From positions 1,116,001 to 1,180,000 of the forward strand of contig NZ_CP047318.1 of assembly GCF_009857135.1 (NCBI RefSeq): DNA of 64,000 nucleotides, in the 5' to 3' direction. The position numbers were made by a program, and so were the translations under genes. Shown one piece after another: positions 35,672 to 43,996 of this stretch. The stretch comes from Streptomyces sp. HM190. GTDB taxonomy: Bacteria > Actinomycetota > Actinomycetes > Streptomycetales > Streptomycetaceae. The notes beneath the pieces are model-generated. The model was given only the letters and a program-made list of their open reading frames with translations, had not been told where the DNA came from and made no database searches. Each line of letters starts with the position of its first letter. The first letter of the stretch is position 1.

Positions 35672-36270
35672 GCGCCGACGACCTGACACCGATCCCGCTT
35701 CTGGCCTCCTCCATCCGCTTGAACGCCATCCCTCAAGCCGTGGCTGCTGCACGGTTGTTCGTGCGGCACAACTTGAGGCTCTGGCAGTTGGAAGAGCACG
35801 TCGAAACTGCGACGCTCATCATGAGTGAGTTGGCCACAAACGCCGTCAGGGCAAGCAACGAGAGCGACCCGCAGCCCACTGACGACGTGGTCATCGGGGG
35901 TCAGCTCCGTGCCATCGAAACCAGCTTGTTTGTCGAGGTCTGGGACAGAACGAGCACAACCCCCGTAAGGAAAGACCCCGACCAGGGCGCCGAGGGTGGA
36001 CGCGGGCTGCTGCTTGTCGACGCCGTTGCGAAGCAGTGGAACATCTACCACCCGAGCGTCGGTGGCAAGATCGTGTGGGCTGAACTGCCACTCGGCTTTG
36101 CGCTGGAACCATCCAACTGTGTCTACGAGCACGCACCTCTACTTCTACCGCAGGGACTCCGTGCGAAGTACAGCTCAGCTGAACACCAAGCGCGCCGGGC
36201 ACTTCTCGACAGCCTCCTCAGCACGACGCTCTCGGCGAACACGATGATGCGGATGACAGATGCGACCTGA
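35668..36270 (+). CDS. GHKL ATPase (anti-sigma/RsbW-like) with C-terminal extension
   Basis: 200 residues. N box ATLIMSELATNAVRAS (about 50-65) and G box GAEGGRGLLLVDAVAKQWNIY mark a HATPase_c domain of the kind found singly in Streptomyces. About 60 further residues form a Leu-rich tail with no family match. It overlaps the resolvase-like gene by 4 bases. Within the island it may tune a sigma or anti-sigma pathway of the host. Confidence 0.78.
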   Translation: MSADDLTPIPLLASSIRLNAIPQAVAAARLFVRHNLRLWQLEEHVETATLIMSELATNAVRASNESDPQPTDDVVIGGQLRAIETSLFVEVWDRTSTTPVRKDPDQGAEGGRGLLLVDAVAKQWNIYHPSVGGKIVWAELPLGFALEPSNCVYEHAPLLLPQGLRAKYSSAEHQARRALLDSLLSTTLSANTMMRMTDAT

Positions 36271-36324
36271 CAGTCGTGGCCGGCGCACGGTTGATGCCCT
36301 CGACCAACGACACCCCAGCATCCG

Positions 36325-36636
36325 ATGAAGCCACAGCAGATTTGGGACTTGTTCGACTGGTACCAGGGGGCGTGCTTCCGCTGCGAGGCGCCTGGCGTCC
36401 CTGTTGCTCACGTCGGAGACATAGTCGTCCAGGATTCAACCTTACCGCTGTACGCGTGCCACCGGTGCATCTTCCGCATGCAGCAGGCGCACTGGTTCAG
36501 GACGACCAGGAAGGCATGGCCGCTGCGTCGGTTGCAGCTTCCTGGAGCGAAAGAACCACGCGCTTCACGCCCTCAACTTGGCTGTTGGCTGCGGTATGGC
36601 AGGTGGCGGAAGGGGAGGCATCGCTCTCGCGCGTGA
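36325..36636 (+). CDS. Small CxxC...CxxC zinc-ribbon-like protein
   Basis: 103 residues. CFRCEAPG (about 17-24) and LYACHRCIF (about 43-51) form a four-Cys zinc ribbon, embedded in WDLFDWYQGACFRC and MQQAHWFRTTRKAWPLRRLQLP. The sequence after residue about 75 (Arg-rich) looks non-conserved and may reflect decay at the 3' end. There is no clear operon partner. Function unknown. Confidence 0.5.
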   Translation: MKPQQIWDLFDWYQGACFRCEAPGVPVAHVGDIVVQDSTLPLYACHRCIFRMQQAHWFRTTRKAWPLRRLQLPGAKEPRASRPQLGCWLRYGRWRKGRHRSRA

Positions 36637-36720
36637 GCTCCGGGCCGTTAGGTCAGGCTGACCACGGGCTCGTGGCCGGCGCGCGGTAGAAGGGGGGAAT
36701 CAAGTGACAACTTCAAAGCG

Positions 36721-36758
36721 AAAGAACGCCCCGCAACCATCGTCGCGGGGCGTTCTTT
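36721..36758. terminator. Strong bidirectional terminator before the Gabija-like operon
   Basis: AAAGAACGCCCCGC (36721-36734) pairs perfectly with GCGGGGCGTTCTTT (36745-36758) around a 10-base loop, with A and T runs on the two sides. Confidence 0.88.
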
Positions 36759-37031
36759 GTTACTGGCAAGTCATTTCCGCTCAGGGGGTAGATGCATCGT
36801 CGTTTTCAAGCCGAACGGCTGAAAAGATTCCACGAGACTCATGAGCTTTGGCCAAAGCAAATAGATAGCTTGTTCGACTTTGTCGACTGTGTCCCTGTAA
36901 CTGGCGGGACGCCTGCTACGCTCCTCGTCACTTGTTCGAAGGCGTGCTGTGGAACCCCATGGGGAGTGTGGTTCCACTGATGAAACTTACGCTCACCTTC
37001 GGAAAGAGAAAGTTTTATAATAGGGGGGCTT
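36759..37031. promoter_or_regulatory. Promoter region of gajA
   Basis: A 273-base A/T-richer gap without a convincing gene. AGGGGGG lies 5-11 bases before ATG 37032, and GTTTTATAATAG just upstream (about 37012-37023) contains a good -10-like TATAAT. Confidence 0.5.
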
Positions 37032-38627
37032 ATGCTTTCTAAAATCGTCATTCAGAACTACCGGACGTTTCGTAGGTTCAAGCTCGACTTCGACCCCAAG
37101 ATGAACATCTTGGTTGGCGACAATGACGCTGGTAAGTCGACGATTTTGGAGGCGATCAGCCTGGCGCTTACCGGCAGGCTGCGAGGTCGACTCCTCGCTC
37201 AGGATCTCTCGCCTTATTTGTTTCACAAGGACGCTGCCGCAGAGTACATCGCCGCACTGCAAGAAGGGCGAGAAGCCAGGCCGCCTGAGATCATCATCGA
37301 CCTCTTCCTCGACAGCAAAACAGCTCCCGCCGAGCTGATGGGTACTAACAACCTCCTCAAGGCCAACGAGCCGGGTGTGCGTATCCGTGTGGCGCTTAAT
37401 CCGGATTACGAGCCGGAATACAAGGAGTTCATCAAGGACCCGACTCAGGTTCGATTGATTCCGACCGAGTACTACAAGGTCGACTGGTTGGCCTTCTCGG
37501 GGAATGGCATCACCTTCCGCAGCATCCCGGCCACCGCCTCACTCATTGATGCCTCGAACATCCATCTTCAGAGTGGTGTCGACTACTACCTCAACGGCAT
37601 CATTAACTCGCACCTTGCGGCGGACGAGCGCGTAAAGCTGACCCGGGCCTATCGCAGCCTCCGTGAAAATTTTGCGGCGGATGACTCGATCGTGAAGATT
37701 AATGAGAAACTGCGTGGCGCTCCAAGCGACGTGAGTGACCGCGAGTTGACGCTCGGTATCGACGTGTCGCAGAAGTCGAGCTGGGAAAGCAGCATCGTTC
37801 CGCATCTCGACGAGCTGCCCTTCCAATACGTGGGGAAGGGAGAGCAGAGCACGCTCAAAATCCTCCTTGCTCTCAACAAGAAGGTGGAAGACGCCCACAT
37901 CGTTCTCGTTGAGGAGCCGGAGAACCACCTGTCGTTCTCCAACTTGGGTAAGCTGGTTAAGAAGATCAGCGACAAGTGCGACGGCAAGCAAGTCTTCATC
38001 ACCACGCACAGCTCCTACGTGCTGAACAAGCTGGGGCTTGAAAAGCTCGTCTTGCTCTCAGAAACCGAGGGCTTCCGCCTCGACAGTCTTCCGGCTGACA
38101 CGCAAGATTACTTCCGCAAGCTGTCGGGTTACGACACCCTGCGCCTTGTGCTTGCTCGACGGTCCATCCTTGTGGAAGGGCCATCCGATGAACTCATCGT
38201 TCAACGTGCGTACAAGGATGTTCACGGCTGCCTTCCTATCGAAGACGGCGTGGATGTGATCAGCGTTCGCGGTTTGGCGTTCCGACGGTTCCTCGATATC
38301 GCATCACTCACCGGCAACGTGGTTGCTGTTGTGAGGGACAACGATGGCACCGAGGCCGCAGAGGTGCAGCGAAAGTACGCCGCCCACACCGCTTTCCCGA
38401 ACATCTCCGTTCACGTGGGACAGGATAAGGACTACAAGACCCTTGAGCCACAGCTCCTTAAGGCGAACGGTCTAGCCGTAATGAACGCCATCCTTGGGGA
38501 GAATTTCGCCTCCGAAGCAGACCTGCTTGAGCATATGGAGGATCGAAAGACCACCTGTGCTCTGACGATTTTCTCCAGTGACCAGACCATCACTATGCCG
38601 GAGTACATCAGGGATGCAGTCGCATAA
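37032..38627 (+). CDS. Gabija-like OLD-family ATPase-TOPRIM nuclease (GajA)
   Basis: 531 residues. The N-terminal ABC-type ATPase has Walker A GDNDAGKST at 29-37, a signature region YVGKGEQSTLKILLAL and Walker B HIVLVEEPENHL near 295-306. The C-terminal TOPRIM domain has the conserved acid in SILVEGPSDELIV (about 377-389) and a DxD-like NVVAVVRDNDGTE (about 430-442). Class 2 OLD nucleases encoded next to a UvrD-type helicase are the Gabija anti-phage system, in which GajA nicks DNA when nucleotide pools fall. Codon use is far less G/C-biased than in the chromosome, showing transfer. It overlaps the helicase gene by 14 bases. Confidence 0.83.
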   Translation: MLSKIVIQNYRTFRRFKLDFDPKMNILVGDNDAGKSTILEAISLALTGRLRGRLLAQDLSPYLFHKDAAAEYIAALQEGREARPPEIIIDLFLDSKTAPAELMGTNNLLKANEPGVRIRVALNPDYEPEYKEFIKDPTQVRLIPTEYYKVDWLAFSGNGITFRSIPATASLIDASNIHLQSGVDYYLNGIINSHLAADERVKLTRAYRSLRENFAADDSIVKINEKLRGAPSDVSDRELTLGIDVSQKSSWESSIVPHLDELPFQYVGKGEQSTLKILLALNKKVEDAHIVLVEEPENHLSFSNLGKLVKKISDKCDGKQVFITTHSSYVLNKLGLEKLVLLSETEGFRLDSLPADTQDYFRKLSGYDTLRLVLARRSILVEGPSDELIVQRAYKDVHGCLPIEDGVDVISVRGLAFRRFLDIASLTGNVVAVVRDNDGTEAAEVQRKYAAHTAFPNISVHVGQDKDYKTLEPQLLKANGLAVMNAILGENFASEADLLEHMEDRKTTCALTIFSSDQTITMPEYIRDAVA

Positions 38628-39648
38628 CAACCTGGCCGTCATCGCAGCGGCCGGCTCGCGGAAGACCCAGCACATCATCGACTGCGTCGTTGCTGACCCG
38701 AGCAAGCGCGTCTTGGTAACGACCTACACCAACGAGAATCTGCACCAGATCGTGAACCGGTTGAGTGCGGGAACCGGAGTGCTTCCAGGACACGTTACGG
38801 TCATGGGATGGTTCACCTTTCTTCTTAACGAGTGTGCTCGCCCATACCAAAGTTTTGTCCTCGGTGAAACCGGGATGATGGGTGGGCTCAACTTCGTGGG
38901 ACAACGCTCGCGCTACATCCCCAAGAGCAGACCTCGGCAGTACTACCTAGACCGCAGCAAGTCGGCCTATAGGGACGGCGTTTCAGCCTTTTCCTTTGAG
39001 GCTAACCGTTTGAGTAAGGGTATGGTCGTCGACCGACTGTCTCGGATGTACGACCACATCTACATTGATGAGATCCAGGACATGGCAGGGTATGACCTGG
39101 AACTCCTAGACCTGCTGATGAAGTCGCCGATTGCCGTCACTGTCGTTGGTGACCCCCGTCAGGCCACGTTCGTGACGAACAACGCGGCCAAGAACAGGCA
39201 GTTCAAGGGAAGTGGCATCGTTGAGTGGCTCGGCAAGCGGACGAAGCTCTGTCACATCGAGAACCGTGTCGAGAGCTACCGATGCAACCAACACATCTGT
39301 AGCTTCGCCGATGACCTGTACCCCGATCTCGCACGGACGATTTCCAAGAACACTGAGATCACCGGCCACGATGGCGTCTTCGACATCAGGAAGTCCGATG
39401 TTCAGGACTACGTCGAGAAGTACGCGCCAGTCGTGCTGCGCTGGGACAAGCGGGCTGACACCTGTGGTCTCGACGCCATGAACATGGGCACCTCGAAGGG
39501 CAGCACCTTCGACCGCGTGCTGATCTTCCCGACGAAACCGATGATTAGCTTCTACCAGACCCGAGACTTCAATCAGGCCGGGGACAGAGCAAAGCTCTAC
39601 GTCGCGGTGACACGAGCGAAGTACAGTGCCACGTTTGTCCTGCCGTGA
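38614..39648 (+). CDS. Gabija-like UvrD/Rep-type helicase (GajB), short form
   Basis: 344 residues from ATG 38614, inside the end of gajA. Motif I is AVIAAAGSRKTQHI (residues 8-21), where the usual Gly before Lys is Arg16. Motif Ia is VLVTTYTNEN, Walker B is HIYIDEIQDMAGYD (about 147-160), motif III VVGDPRQATF, and motif VI RAKLYVAVTRAKY at the C-terminus. It is shorter than typical GajB (near 490 residues): the 1B/2B domains are reduced. It may therefore act as a DNA-end or nucleotide sensor rather than a processive helicase. Together with gajA it makes a two-gene defence operon. Confidence 0.78.
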   Translation: MQSHNNLAVIAAAGSRKTQHIIDCVVADPSKRVLVTTYTNENLHQIVNRLSAGTGVLPGHVTVMGWFTFLLNECARPYQSFVLGETGMMGGLNFVGQRSRYIPKSRPRQYYLDRSKSAYRDGVSAFSFEANRLSKGMVVDRLSRMYDHIYIDEIQDMAGYDLELLDLLMKSPIAVTVVGDPRQATFVTNNAAKNRQFKGSGIVEWLGKRTKLCHIENRVESYRCNQHICSFADDLYPDLARTISKNTEITGHDGVFDIRKSDVQDYVEKYAPVVLRWDKRADTCGLDAMNMGTSKGSTFDRVLIFPTKPMISFYQTRDFNQAGDRAKLYVAVTRAKYSATFVLP

Positions 39649-39713
39649 GGAAGCGTCCCGCTCACATCTGAAACCCGCTGGAAGGCGTCATACCCTGCCA
39701 CTACCGTTGATCC

Positions 39714-40724
39714 ATGACGGAAGACCAGCGCGCACCGATCGCCAGACGCACGCCGCTTGATCCCTACAGTTCAAGCACGCCGCATCTGGTTGGCATCGTG
39801 GACACCAACGCGCTGCTCAGCAGCATCGAGAACGACTGCCGCAAAGGGTTCCGGTCACGGCTGCTGCGGATGAGCGATGACGGCACAGCCACGCTTTACG
39901 CTGCTGACCACGTCCTCGATGAGACGTACGAGCACCTTCCGAGGATGGCGGCGCGTGGGTTGGTGTCGCACTCCACCCTTCGCGCCCACTTTGAAGCCGA
40001 GTACCTCCCGGCGCTGCGGTTCGTCACGATGTCGGACGTCGACGGTCCGGACGAACAGGTCCTGGCGATCACCGACACCGACGATGTGCCAACAGGCTGG
40101 TTGGCCAAGCTCATTGCGCCGTGCGTCGTGTTCTCGGATGACCGACACCTCAAGAAGCCCGGGTTCGCCCCGAAAGACTGGCAACGAGCGGCGAAGTCTG
40201 TTCTCGACATCGCCGAGGGCGTGAGGGACCAGGCCATCACCGTGAACGCTGCCGCTCTTCCTGCCAGAGGCGCCGTGGGGTTGGTCAAGCTCCTGGGGCG
40301 ACAGACTGGCATCTCCCCGTGGGCGATCGGTGCCGTCGTTTTCGGTGGTAGCGCGCTACTCCTCAAGAAGCCTGACAGGAGGAAGGCGGCTGCTTCATTC
40401 GCCATCAAGGCACTCGAAGTCGTCGGCACCAAGCTGGAGTTGGCAACGGCGCAGGAGCGGCGGGGCGTTGAGAAGCTGCGCGAAGTCATCCTGGCGGCAC
40501 CTTTGCGGCCAACGCTACGACAGCAGGTTGCCATCACCCTGGCGCGGCAGAATGAACCACTGCTGGCCGCCGAGGTACACGAGCTGATCTATGAGCACTT
40601 TCCCGACGAGCCGGCCACCGACGTTCAAGCCGTCCGCGCTGTGCTGGAAGAAGGATCGGAGTTCATCCGAGTACAGCGGTATCGATGGCAGCTCGGTCGC
40701 GAGGTCGCGCCGCGGCAGTCTTGA
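39714..40724 (+). CDS. PIN-domain protein with a membrane segment, downstream of the Gabija-like pair
   Basis: 336 residues. VGIVDTNALLSSIENDC (Asp about 30), ADHVLDETYEHLP (Glu) and VVFSDDRHLKKPGF (Asp) give the acidic triad of a PIN ribonuclease domain in the first 150 residues. A hydrophobic segment (ISPWAIGAVVFGGSALLL) near 200-218 is followed by a helix-rich 110-residue tail. It begins 65 bases after gajB in the same direction, so it may be an accessory effector or an independent gene. There is no small antitoxin next to it. Confidence 0.65.
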   Translation: MTEDQRAPIARRTPLDPYSSSTPHLVGIVDTNALLSSIENDCRKGFRSRLLRMSDDGTATLYAADHVLDETYEHLPRMAARGLVSHSTLRAHFEAEYLPALRFVTMSDVDGPDEQVLAITDTDDVPTGWLAKLIAPCVVFSDDRHLKKPGFAPKDWQRAAKSVLDIAEGVRDQAITVNAAALPARGAVGLVKLLGRQTGISPWAIGAVVFGGSALLLKKPDRRKAAASFAIKALEVVGTKLELATAQERRGVEKLREVILAAPLRPTLRQQVAITLARQNEPLLAAEVHELIYEHFPDEPATDVQAVRAVLEEGSEFIRVQRYRWQLGREVAPRQS

Positions 40725-40901
40725 AGGCTCCGAGCTCCCGCACGCCGGCCACGTGCCCTTGGTCGTGTGGTTCAAGGCGACAGCGCACATGCCGCGTCGC
40801 GACGATTCACCATCGGCGTTGCGACCGCAGGCACCACACTGATAAGAATCGCAATGTAAGACCGTTGTTTATCTCGAACCCTGAAGAAGGACGAACCGAC
40901 G

Positions 40902-41240
40902 ATGGCACAGCAAACCATTATCCAACTGCTGGATGACCTCGACGGGTCCGAAGCGTCCGAGACGATCGTGTTTGGTCTCGACGGCAAGACGTACGAGATC
41001 GACCTGAATGAGAAGAACGCAGCCAAGCTGCGCAAGGCTCTTGAGTCGTACGTCGACAAGGGCCGGAAGACCAGCCAGTCTCGTGGCGGCAAGCGTGGCG
41101 GTGCAACTCAAGCGACGGCTTCCAGTGGCGACACCGCCCTGATCCGGGCGTGGGCCAAGGAGAACGGCTACGAGGTGAACGACCGGGGTCGTGTCCCGGC
41201 GGACATCAAGGAGGCGTACGCGAAGGCCAAGGTTGCCTAA
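40902..41240 (+). CDS. lsr2: Lsr2-family nucleoid-associated protein
   Basis: 112 residues. The N-terminal dimerisation region QQTIIQLLDDLDGSEASETIVFGLDGKTYEIDLNEKNAAKLRKALESYV is followed by a basic linker (KRGGATQ) and the C-terminal DNA-binding helix pair IRAWAKENGYEVNDRGRVPADIKEAYAKA with its AT-hook-like RGR. Lsr2 silences A/T-rich foreign DNA. An island-borne copy is likely to mask the element itself or modulate the host Lsr2. A strong terminator follows. Confidence 0.93.
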   Translation: MAQQTIIQLLDDLDGSEASETIVFGLDGKTYEIDLNEKNAAKLRKALESYVDKGRKTSQSRGGKRGGATQATASSGDTALIRAWAKENGYEVNDRGRVPADIKEAYAKAKVA

Positions 41241-41260
41241 CGCCTACTCAGCGAAGCCCA

Positions 41261-41311
41261 GAAATGAGAAACACCCCGCCGCCTGAACGGGCAGCGGGGT
41301 GCTCTCGTTTC
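41261..41311. terminator. Bidirectional terminator between lsr2 and the convergent TetR gene
   Basis: 41261-41279 (ending ACACCCCGC) pairs with 41294-41311 (GCGGGGTGCTCTCGTTTC) with few mismatches around a 14-base loop. Confidence 0.8.
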
Positions 41312-41335
41312 AGGGTGCAGGGTGGTTGAGGTGTG

Positions 41336-41926
41336 TCAGAGAAGTTGGGACAGGAGGAGCCTCGCGGCATCCTCGCCGGAGCGGTCGGGGTGTTTGAGCA
41401 CCCAGGACAGTAGACCGGAGAGATAGATCTCGGAGACTTCCTTGAAGTTGTCGTCGTTGTTCTGGTGGTTCGCCAGCAGTCGTCCGAGCAGCTCGGCGAT
41501 CTGGTCGAAGTCCACCAAGACGACTTCCGCGGAGGTCGATCGGGCTTCGTCCCCGATCCTGGTGATATCGCGGCTTGCGGGAAGTAGCGAGATGGTCAGG
41601 ACAGGGCACTGAACTGCCACTTCCGCCAACTCGTAGATGAAGGCCCGCATGGTTGCACTTGCCGTTCGGCTGTTCGCTTCCGCTTGCTCCACGACAGGCA
41701 GCAACATCGGTGCGTACGCCGCGAGGGCGACAGCCTGTTTGGTGGCGAAGTACCGGTTGAACGCCGCCACACTGACACCGGCCTCCCTGGCGATGTCATC
41801 CAGAGTCACGCCGTACCAGCCGTGTGCGTCGAACAGCAGCGCAGCAGCGCTGACAGTCCTGGCGATGGTCCTCTTGCGCTTGGTGGCAGCGGCTCGCTGA
41901 CGAGGTCCAAACTCTTCTGTTGACAC
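41336..41926 (-). CDS. TetR-family regulator (first of a related pair)
   Basis: 196 residues from GTG 41926, with AGGAGAG upstream. The N-terminal helix-turn-helix is RTVSAAALLFDAHGWYGVTLDDIAREAGVSVAAFNRYFATKQAVALA (about 24-70). The lead-in EEFGPRQRAAATKRKRT is shared almost exactly with the next TetR (EESGPRQRAAETKRRRT), so the two descend from a duplication or act on related sites. The C-terminal ligand domain is not recognisable. A 58-bp imperfect dyad lies just upstream and is a candidate operator. Confidence 0.82.
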   Translation of the reverse strand: MSTEEFGPRQRAAATKRKRTIARTVSAAALLFDAHGWYGVTLDDIAREAGVSVAAFNRYFATKQAVALAAYAPMLLPVVEQAEANSRTASATMRAFIYELAEVAVQCPVLTISLLPASRDITRIGDEARSTSAEVVLVDFDQIAELLGRLLANHQNNDDNFKEVSEIYLSGLLSWVLKHPDRSGEDAARLLLSQLL

Positions 41927-41943
41927 GCGTCTCTCCTGAGAAC

Positions 41944-42001
41944 TGTGGATATGGGCGCGTCACCAATTAAGAATTACTTGGCGGGGCGCTCATATCCAGA
42001 G
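41944..42001. promoter_or_regulatory. Imperfect dyad, candidate TetR operator
   Basis: TGTGGATATGGGCGCG...CACCAA (41944-41966) mirrors TTGGCGGGGCGCTCATATCCAGA (41979-42001) across an A/T centre (TTAAGAATTAC), immediately upstream of the 41926 TetR start. Confidence 0.55.
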
Positions 42002-42064
42002 AGGAGAGAGGGCAATTACCGATGGGCAATCTATGCATATTTATAACATATTGCACAAGGAAAT

Positions 42065-42111
42065 GCAATAGAGGCTCTGACGTTTAAAGAGGTCACCAAA
42101 GCCTCTATTGC
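42065..42111 (-). terminator. Hairpin downstream of the second TetR gene
   Basis: GCAATAGAGGCT (42065-42076) pairs perfectly with AGCCTCTATTGC (42100-42111), 14 bases beyond the stop of the TetR gene at 42125. Confidence 0.6.
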
Positions 42112-42124
42112 GAGCTCGCTAGTA

Positions 42125-42862
42125 TTAGATTTCTTGGTCTTCTCGCCGCTCAAACCAGCCGTCGACCTTCTCTTTGATTCGGGGGAGACGCGCGGAGAGA
42201 TCGCGCGGATCAACTTCGGGCAGAGCGGCGGCGAGCATCTGACTGCACGCGAACTCTGCAACTCTGGACGGCTCGTCGTTCGCAGTGCCGTGGTAGAGCG
42301 TCATCATCAAGGCCCACGTGTGGTACCGGTGGTTGAAGGCTCCCCGGCGTGTCCCCGCTTGACTGAAGATGTGGATTGCCGCATCGACACCTTCGCCTGG
42401 GATGAACGGTGGCGCCATAAGGATCGGGTGCAGCCCCTTGGTGATGAAGCTTCCAAGGTCGAGGGTGCCGTCACTGGTCTGCTCGAAGTACGCCCGGATC
42501 ATCGCCACTGTGAGTGCCTGGTGCTGCTGGCACATCTTGGCGATGGCGTAGATGTAGCGGATCAGTTCATCGACGCCGTCCTTCGGCTTGTAGGTGCCGT
42601 TCTCGGCGCCCGCCGTGATGGGTTCGATGATCGGAGCCAGCAGCCGGTCATGCGCCGTCCGCAGCACCTCGTACTTGGTGCCGAAGTTGTTGACGATGGT
42701 TGCAGTGCCGACACCAGCCTCTTCGGCGATCTGCCCAAGCGTGTAGTCGCCGTGCTCCTGGTCTTTGAACAGGTCGATCGTGCCGTTCACGATGCTCTCC
42801 CTTGTTCGCCTGCGCTTCGTCTCGGCGGCCCGTTGCCGAGGTCCCGATTCTTCTTCGTCCAT
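42125..42862 (-). CDS. TetR-family regulator (second of a related pair)
   Basis: 245 residues from ATG 42862. The HTH is RESIVNGTIDLFKDQEHGDYTLGQIAEEAGVGTATIVNNFGTKYEVL (about 21-68). The C-terminal half is helical (IRYIYAIAKMCQQHQALTVAMIRAYFEQ...ALMMTLYHGTANDEPSRVAEFACSQMLAAALPE), like a TetR ligand/dimer domain. It is divergent from the small-protein/transfer operon starting at 43021 and separated from it by 158 bases, so it is the best candidate for that operon's repressor. Confidence 0.85.
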   Translation of the reverse strand: MDEEESGPRQRAAETKRRRTRESIVNGTIDLFKDQEHGDYTLGQIAEEAGVGTATIVNNFGTKYEVLRTAHDRLLAPIIEPITAGAENGTYKPKDGVDELIRYIYAIAKMCQQHQALTVAMIRAYFEQTSDGTLDLGSFITKGLHPILMAPPFIPGEGVDAAIHIFSQAGTRRGAFNHRYHTWALMMTLYHGTANDEPSRVAEFACSQMLAAALPEVDPRDLSARLPRIKEKVDGWFERREDQEI

Positions 42863-43020
42863 GCCGTCATCTTAGCCCGATGATGCTCCATGCCAAGTGG
42901 GTACTTGTGCTCACTTGGCACTCATACTATTTTGGCTGTGGTCGAGCTGGCCATCTGGCCAGCTCACGTTGATGCGGGCCATCTACCGCGTTGGCACGGC
43001 GACTTGAAGGAGGGGTTCAA

Positions 43021-43353
43021 GTGGGCAGCGAACTGATGCTTGGTGGAGGCCAGGCCCAGGACCGAGGTGGATGGTTGGCTCGTCCGTCCAAGGTGCAGCG
43101 TGAGATCCAGCGCCGGGAGGAGCGTGACAGCGCGGAGCTGTTGTACGAGGCCAAGAAGCAGGAGTTCACCGCAGCGCTGCGTAAGCGCCTGGTGGAGAAC
43201 GCCATCCACGACGTGACGGACGTGGTGGGGCTGGCCGAGCAGCTCGCAGCTGGTGACCCGTTCCTTATCCAGGAGTTGAGCAGGCTCGTCACCGAGTACA
43301 ACCGGCAGGTCGCTCAGGACATCCGCACCTTCGGTAACGGGCTGAGCTTCTGA
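43021..43353 (+). CDS. Small helical protein at the head of the transfer-type operon
   Basis: 110 residues from GTG 43021, with AAGGAGGGG at good spacing. It is Gln/Glu/Arg-rich and predicted coiled coil (VQREIQRREERDSAELLYEAKKQEFTAALRKRL). There is no membrane span. It is followed by ATG at its own last base (TGATG overlap), so it is co-translated with the next membrane peptide. I do not recognise the family. Its place ahead of a coupling ATPase suggests a role in DNA transfer. Confidence 0.6.
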   Translation: MGSELMLGGGQAQDRGGWLARPSKVQREIQRREERDSAELLYEAKKQEFTAALRKRLVENAIHDVTDVVGLAEQLAAGDPFLIQELSRLVTEYNRQVAQDIRTFGNGLSF

Positions 43354-43571
43354 TGGCCGTGGTGCTCCTGATCGCTCTCGCTGTCCTTCTACCTACCGTT
43401 TGCTTCGGGACTGCCTTACTCATCGAGCGGGCGGAAGAGCGCAAGAAAGAACACCGCCAACGAGTGCGCCTGGTGAACGAGGCGATCCAGTTGGACATCG
43501 CGGCAAGGAGTCGCAAGCACACCACCATGCGGCAGATGCGCGATGTTGCCCGCGACTACCGCCGTCCCTGA
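43353..43571 (+). CDS. 72-residue single-span membrane protein
   Basis: The N-terminal span AVVLLIALAVLLPTVCFGTALLI is followed by a basic, charged cytoplasmic helix (ERAEERKKEHRQRVRLVNEAIQLD). Its start overlaps the previous stop. The topology (short N-out, long basic C-in) resembles small subunits of transfer or secretion assemblies. No family recognised. Confidence 0.55.
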   Translation: MAVVLLIALAVLLPTVCFGTALLIERAEERKKEHRQRVRLVNEAIQLDIAARSRKHTTMRQMRDVARDYRRP

Positions 43572-43585
43572 AGGAGGTGAACCTC

Positions 43586-43807
43586 ATGCTCCAAGCAGCC
43601 AGCGAGGGTGGTCAAGGGTCGGGCAGTGCAACGGCCTTCATCCTGATCGTGCTCGCTATCTGGGCACTGTCCCGGCTCAGCCGCGCATCAGCCGCCCAGA
43701 GGGCGAGGCGTAAGCGCGAGATAGATGCCATCGTGCGCAGCCGCCCCGAAGACACCGACATCTTTCGCGAAGTCCTCGACGAGGTCGACTACGACAAGCG
43801 CCACTGA
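43586..43807 (+). CDS. 73-residue single-span membrane protein
   Basis: ATG 43586 follows AAGGAGG. One span, ATAFILIVLAIWALSRL, is followed by a basic then acidic tail (SAAQRARRKREIDAIVRSRPEDTDIFREVLDEVDYDKRH). It is the third member of the operon, 14 bases after its neighbour. Unknown family. Confidence 0.55.
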   Translation: MLQAASEGGQGSGSATAFILIVLAIWALSRLSRASAAQRARRKREIDAIVRSRPEDTDIFREVLDEVDYDKRH

Positions 43808-43996
43808 TCTACCGCCTGGCCCCCTTCTGACTGATCGCCGGGATTTCACCACCCAGGGGAAGACAGCCAAGTCCGCTTGGCCAGTGTCACTCCTGCTCGG
43901 GATCACGACGGAGGGGGCTTTGCGTTTGGCTCTTCCGTTCCAACTCACCGCCGGCCGCCGCGCTTGGTCGGCGACGTCTACCTCTGGGAGGTCTCA

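Noticed and set aside
41966..42064. Small open frames in the A/T-rich gap between the TetR genes
   Set aside because: Too short, no ribosome binding site; better explained as operators and a terminator hairpin.
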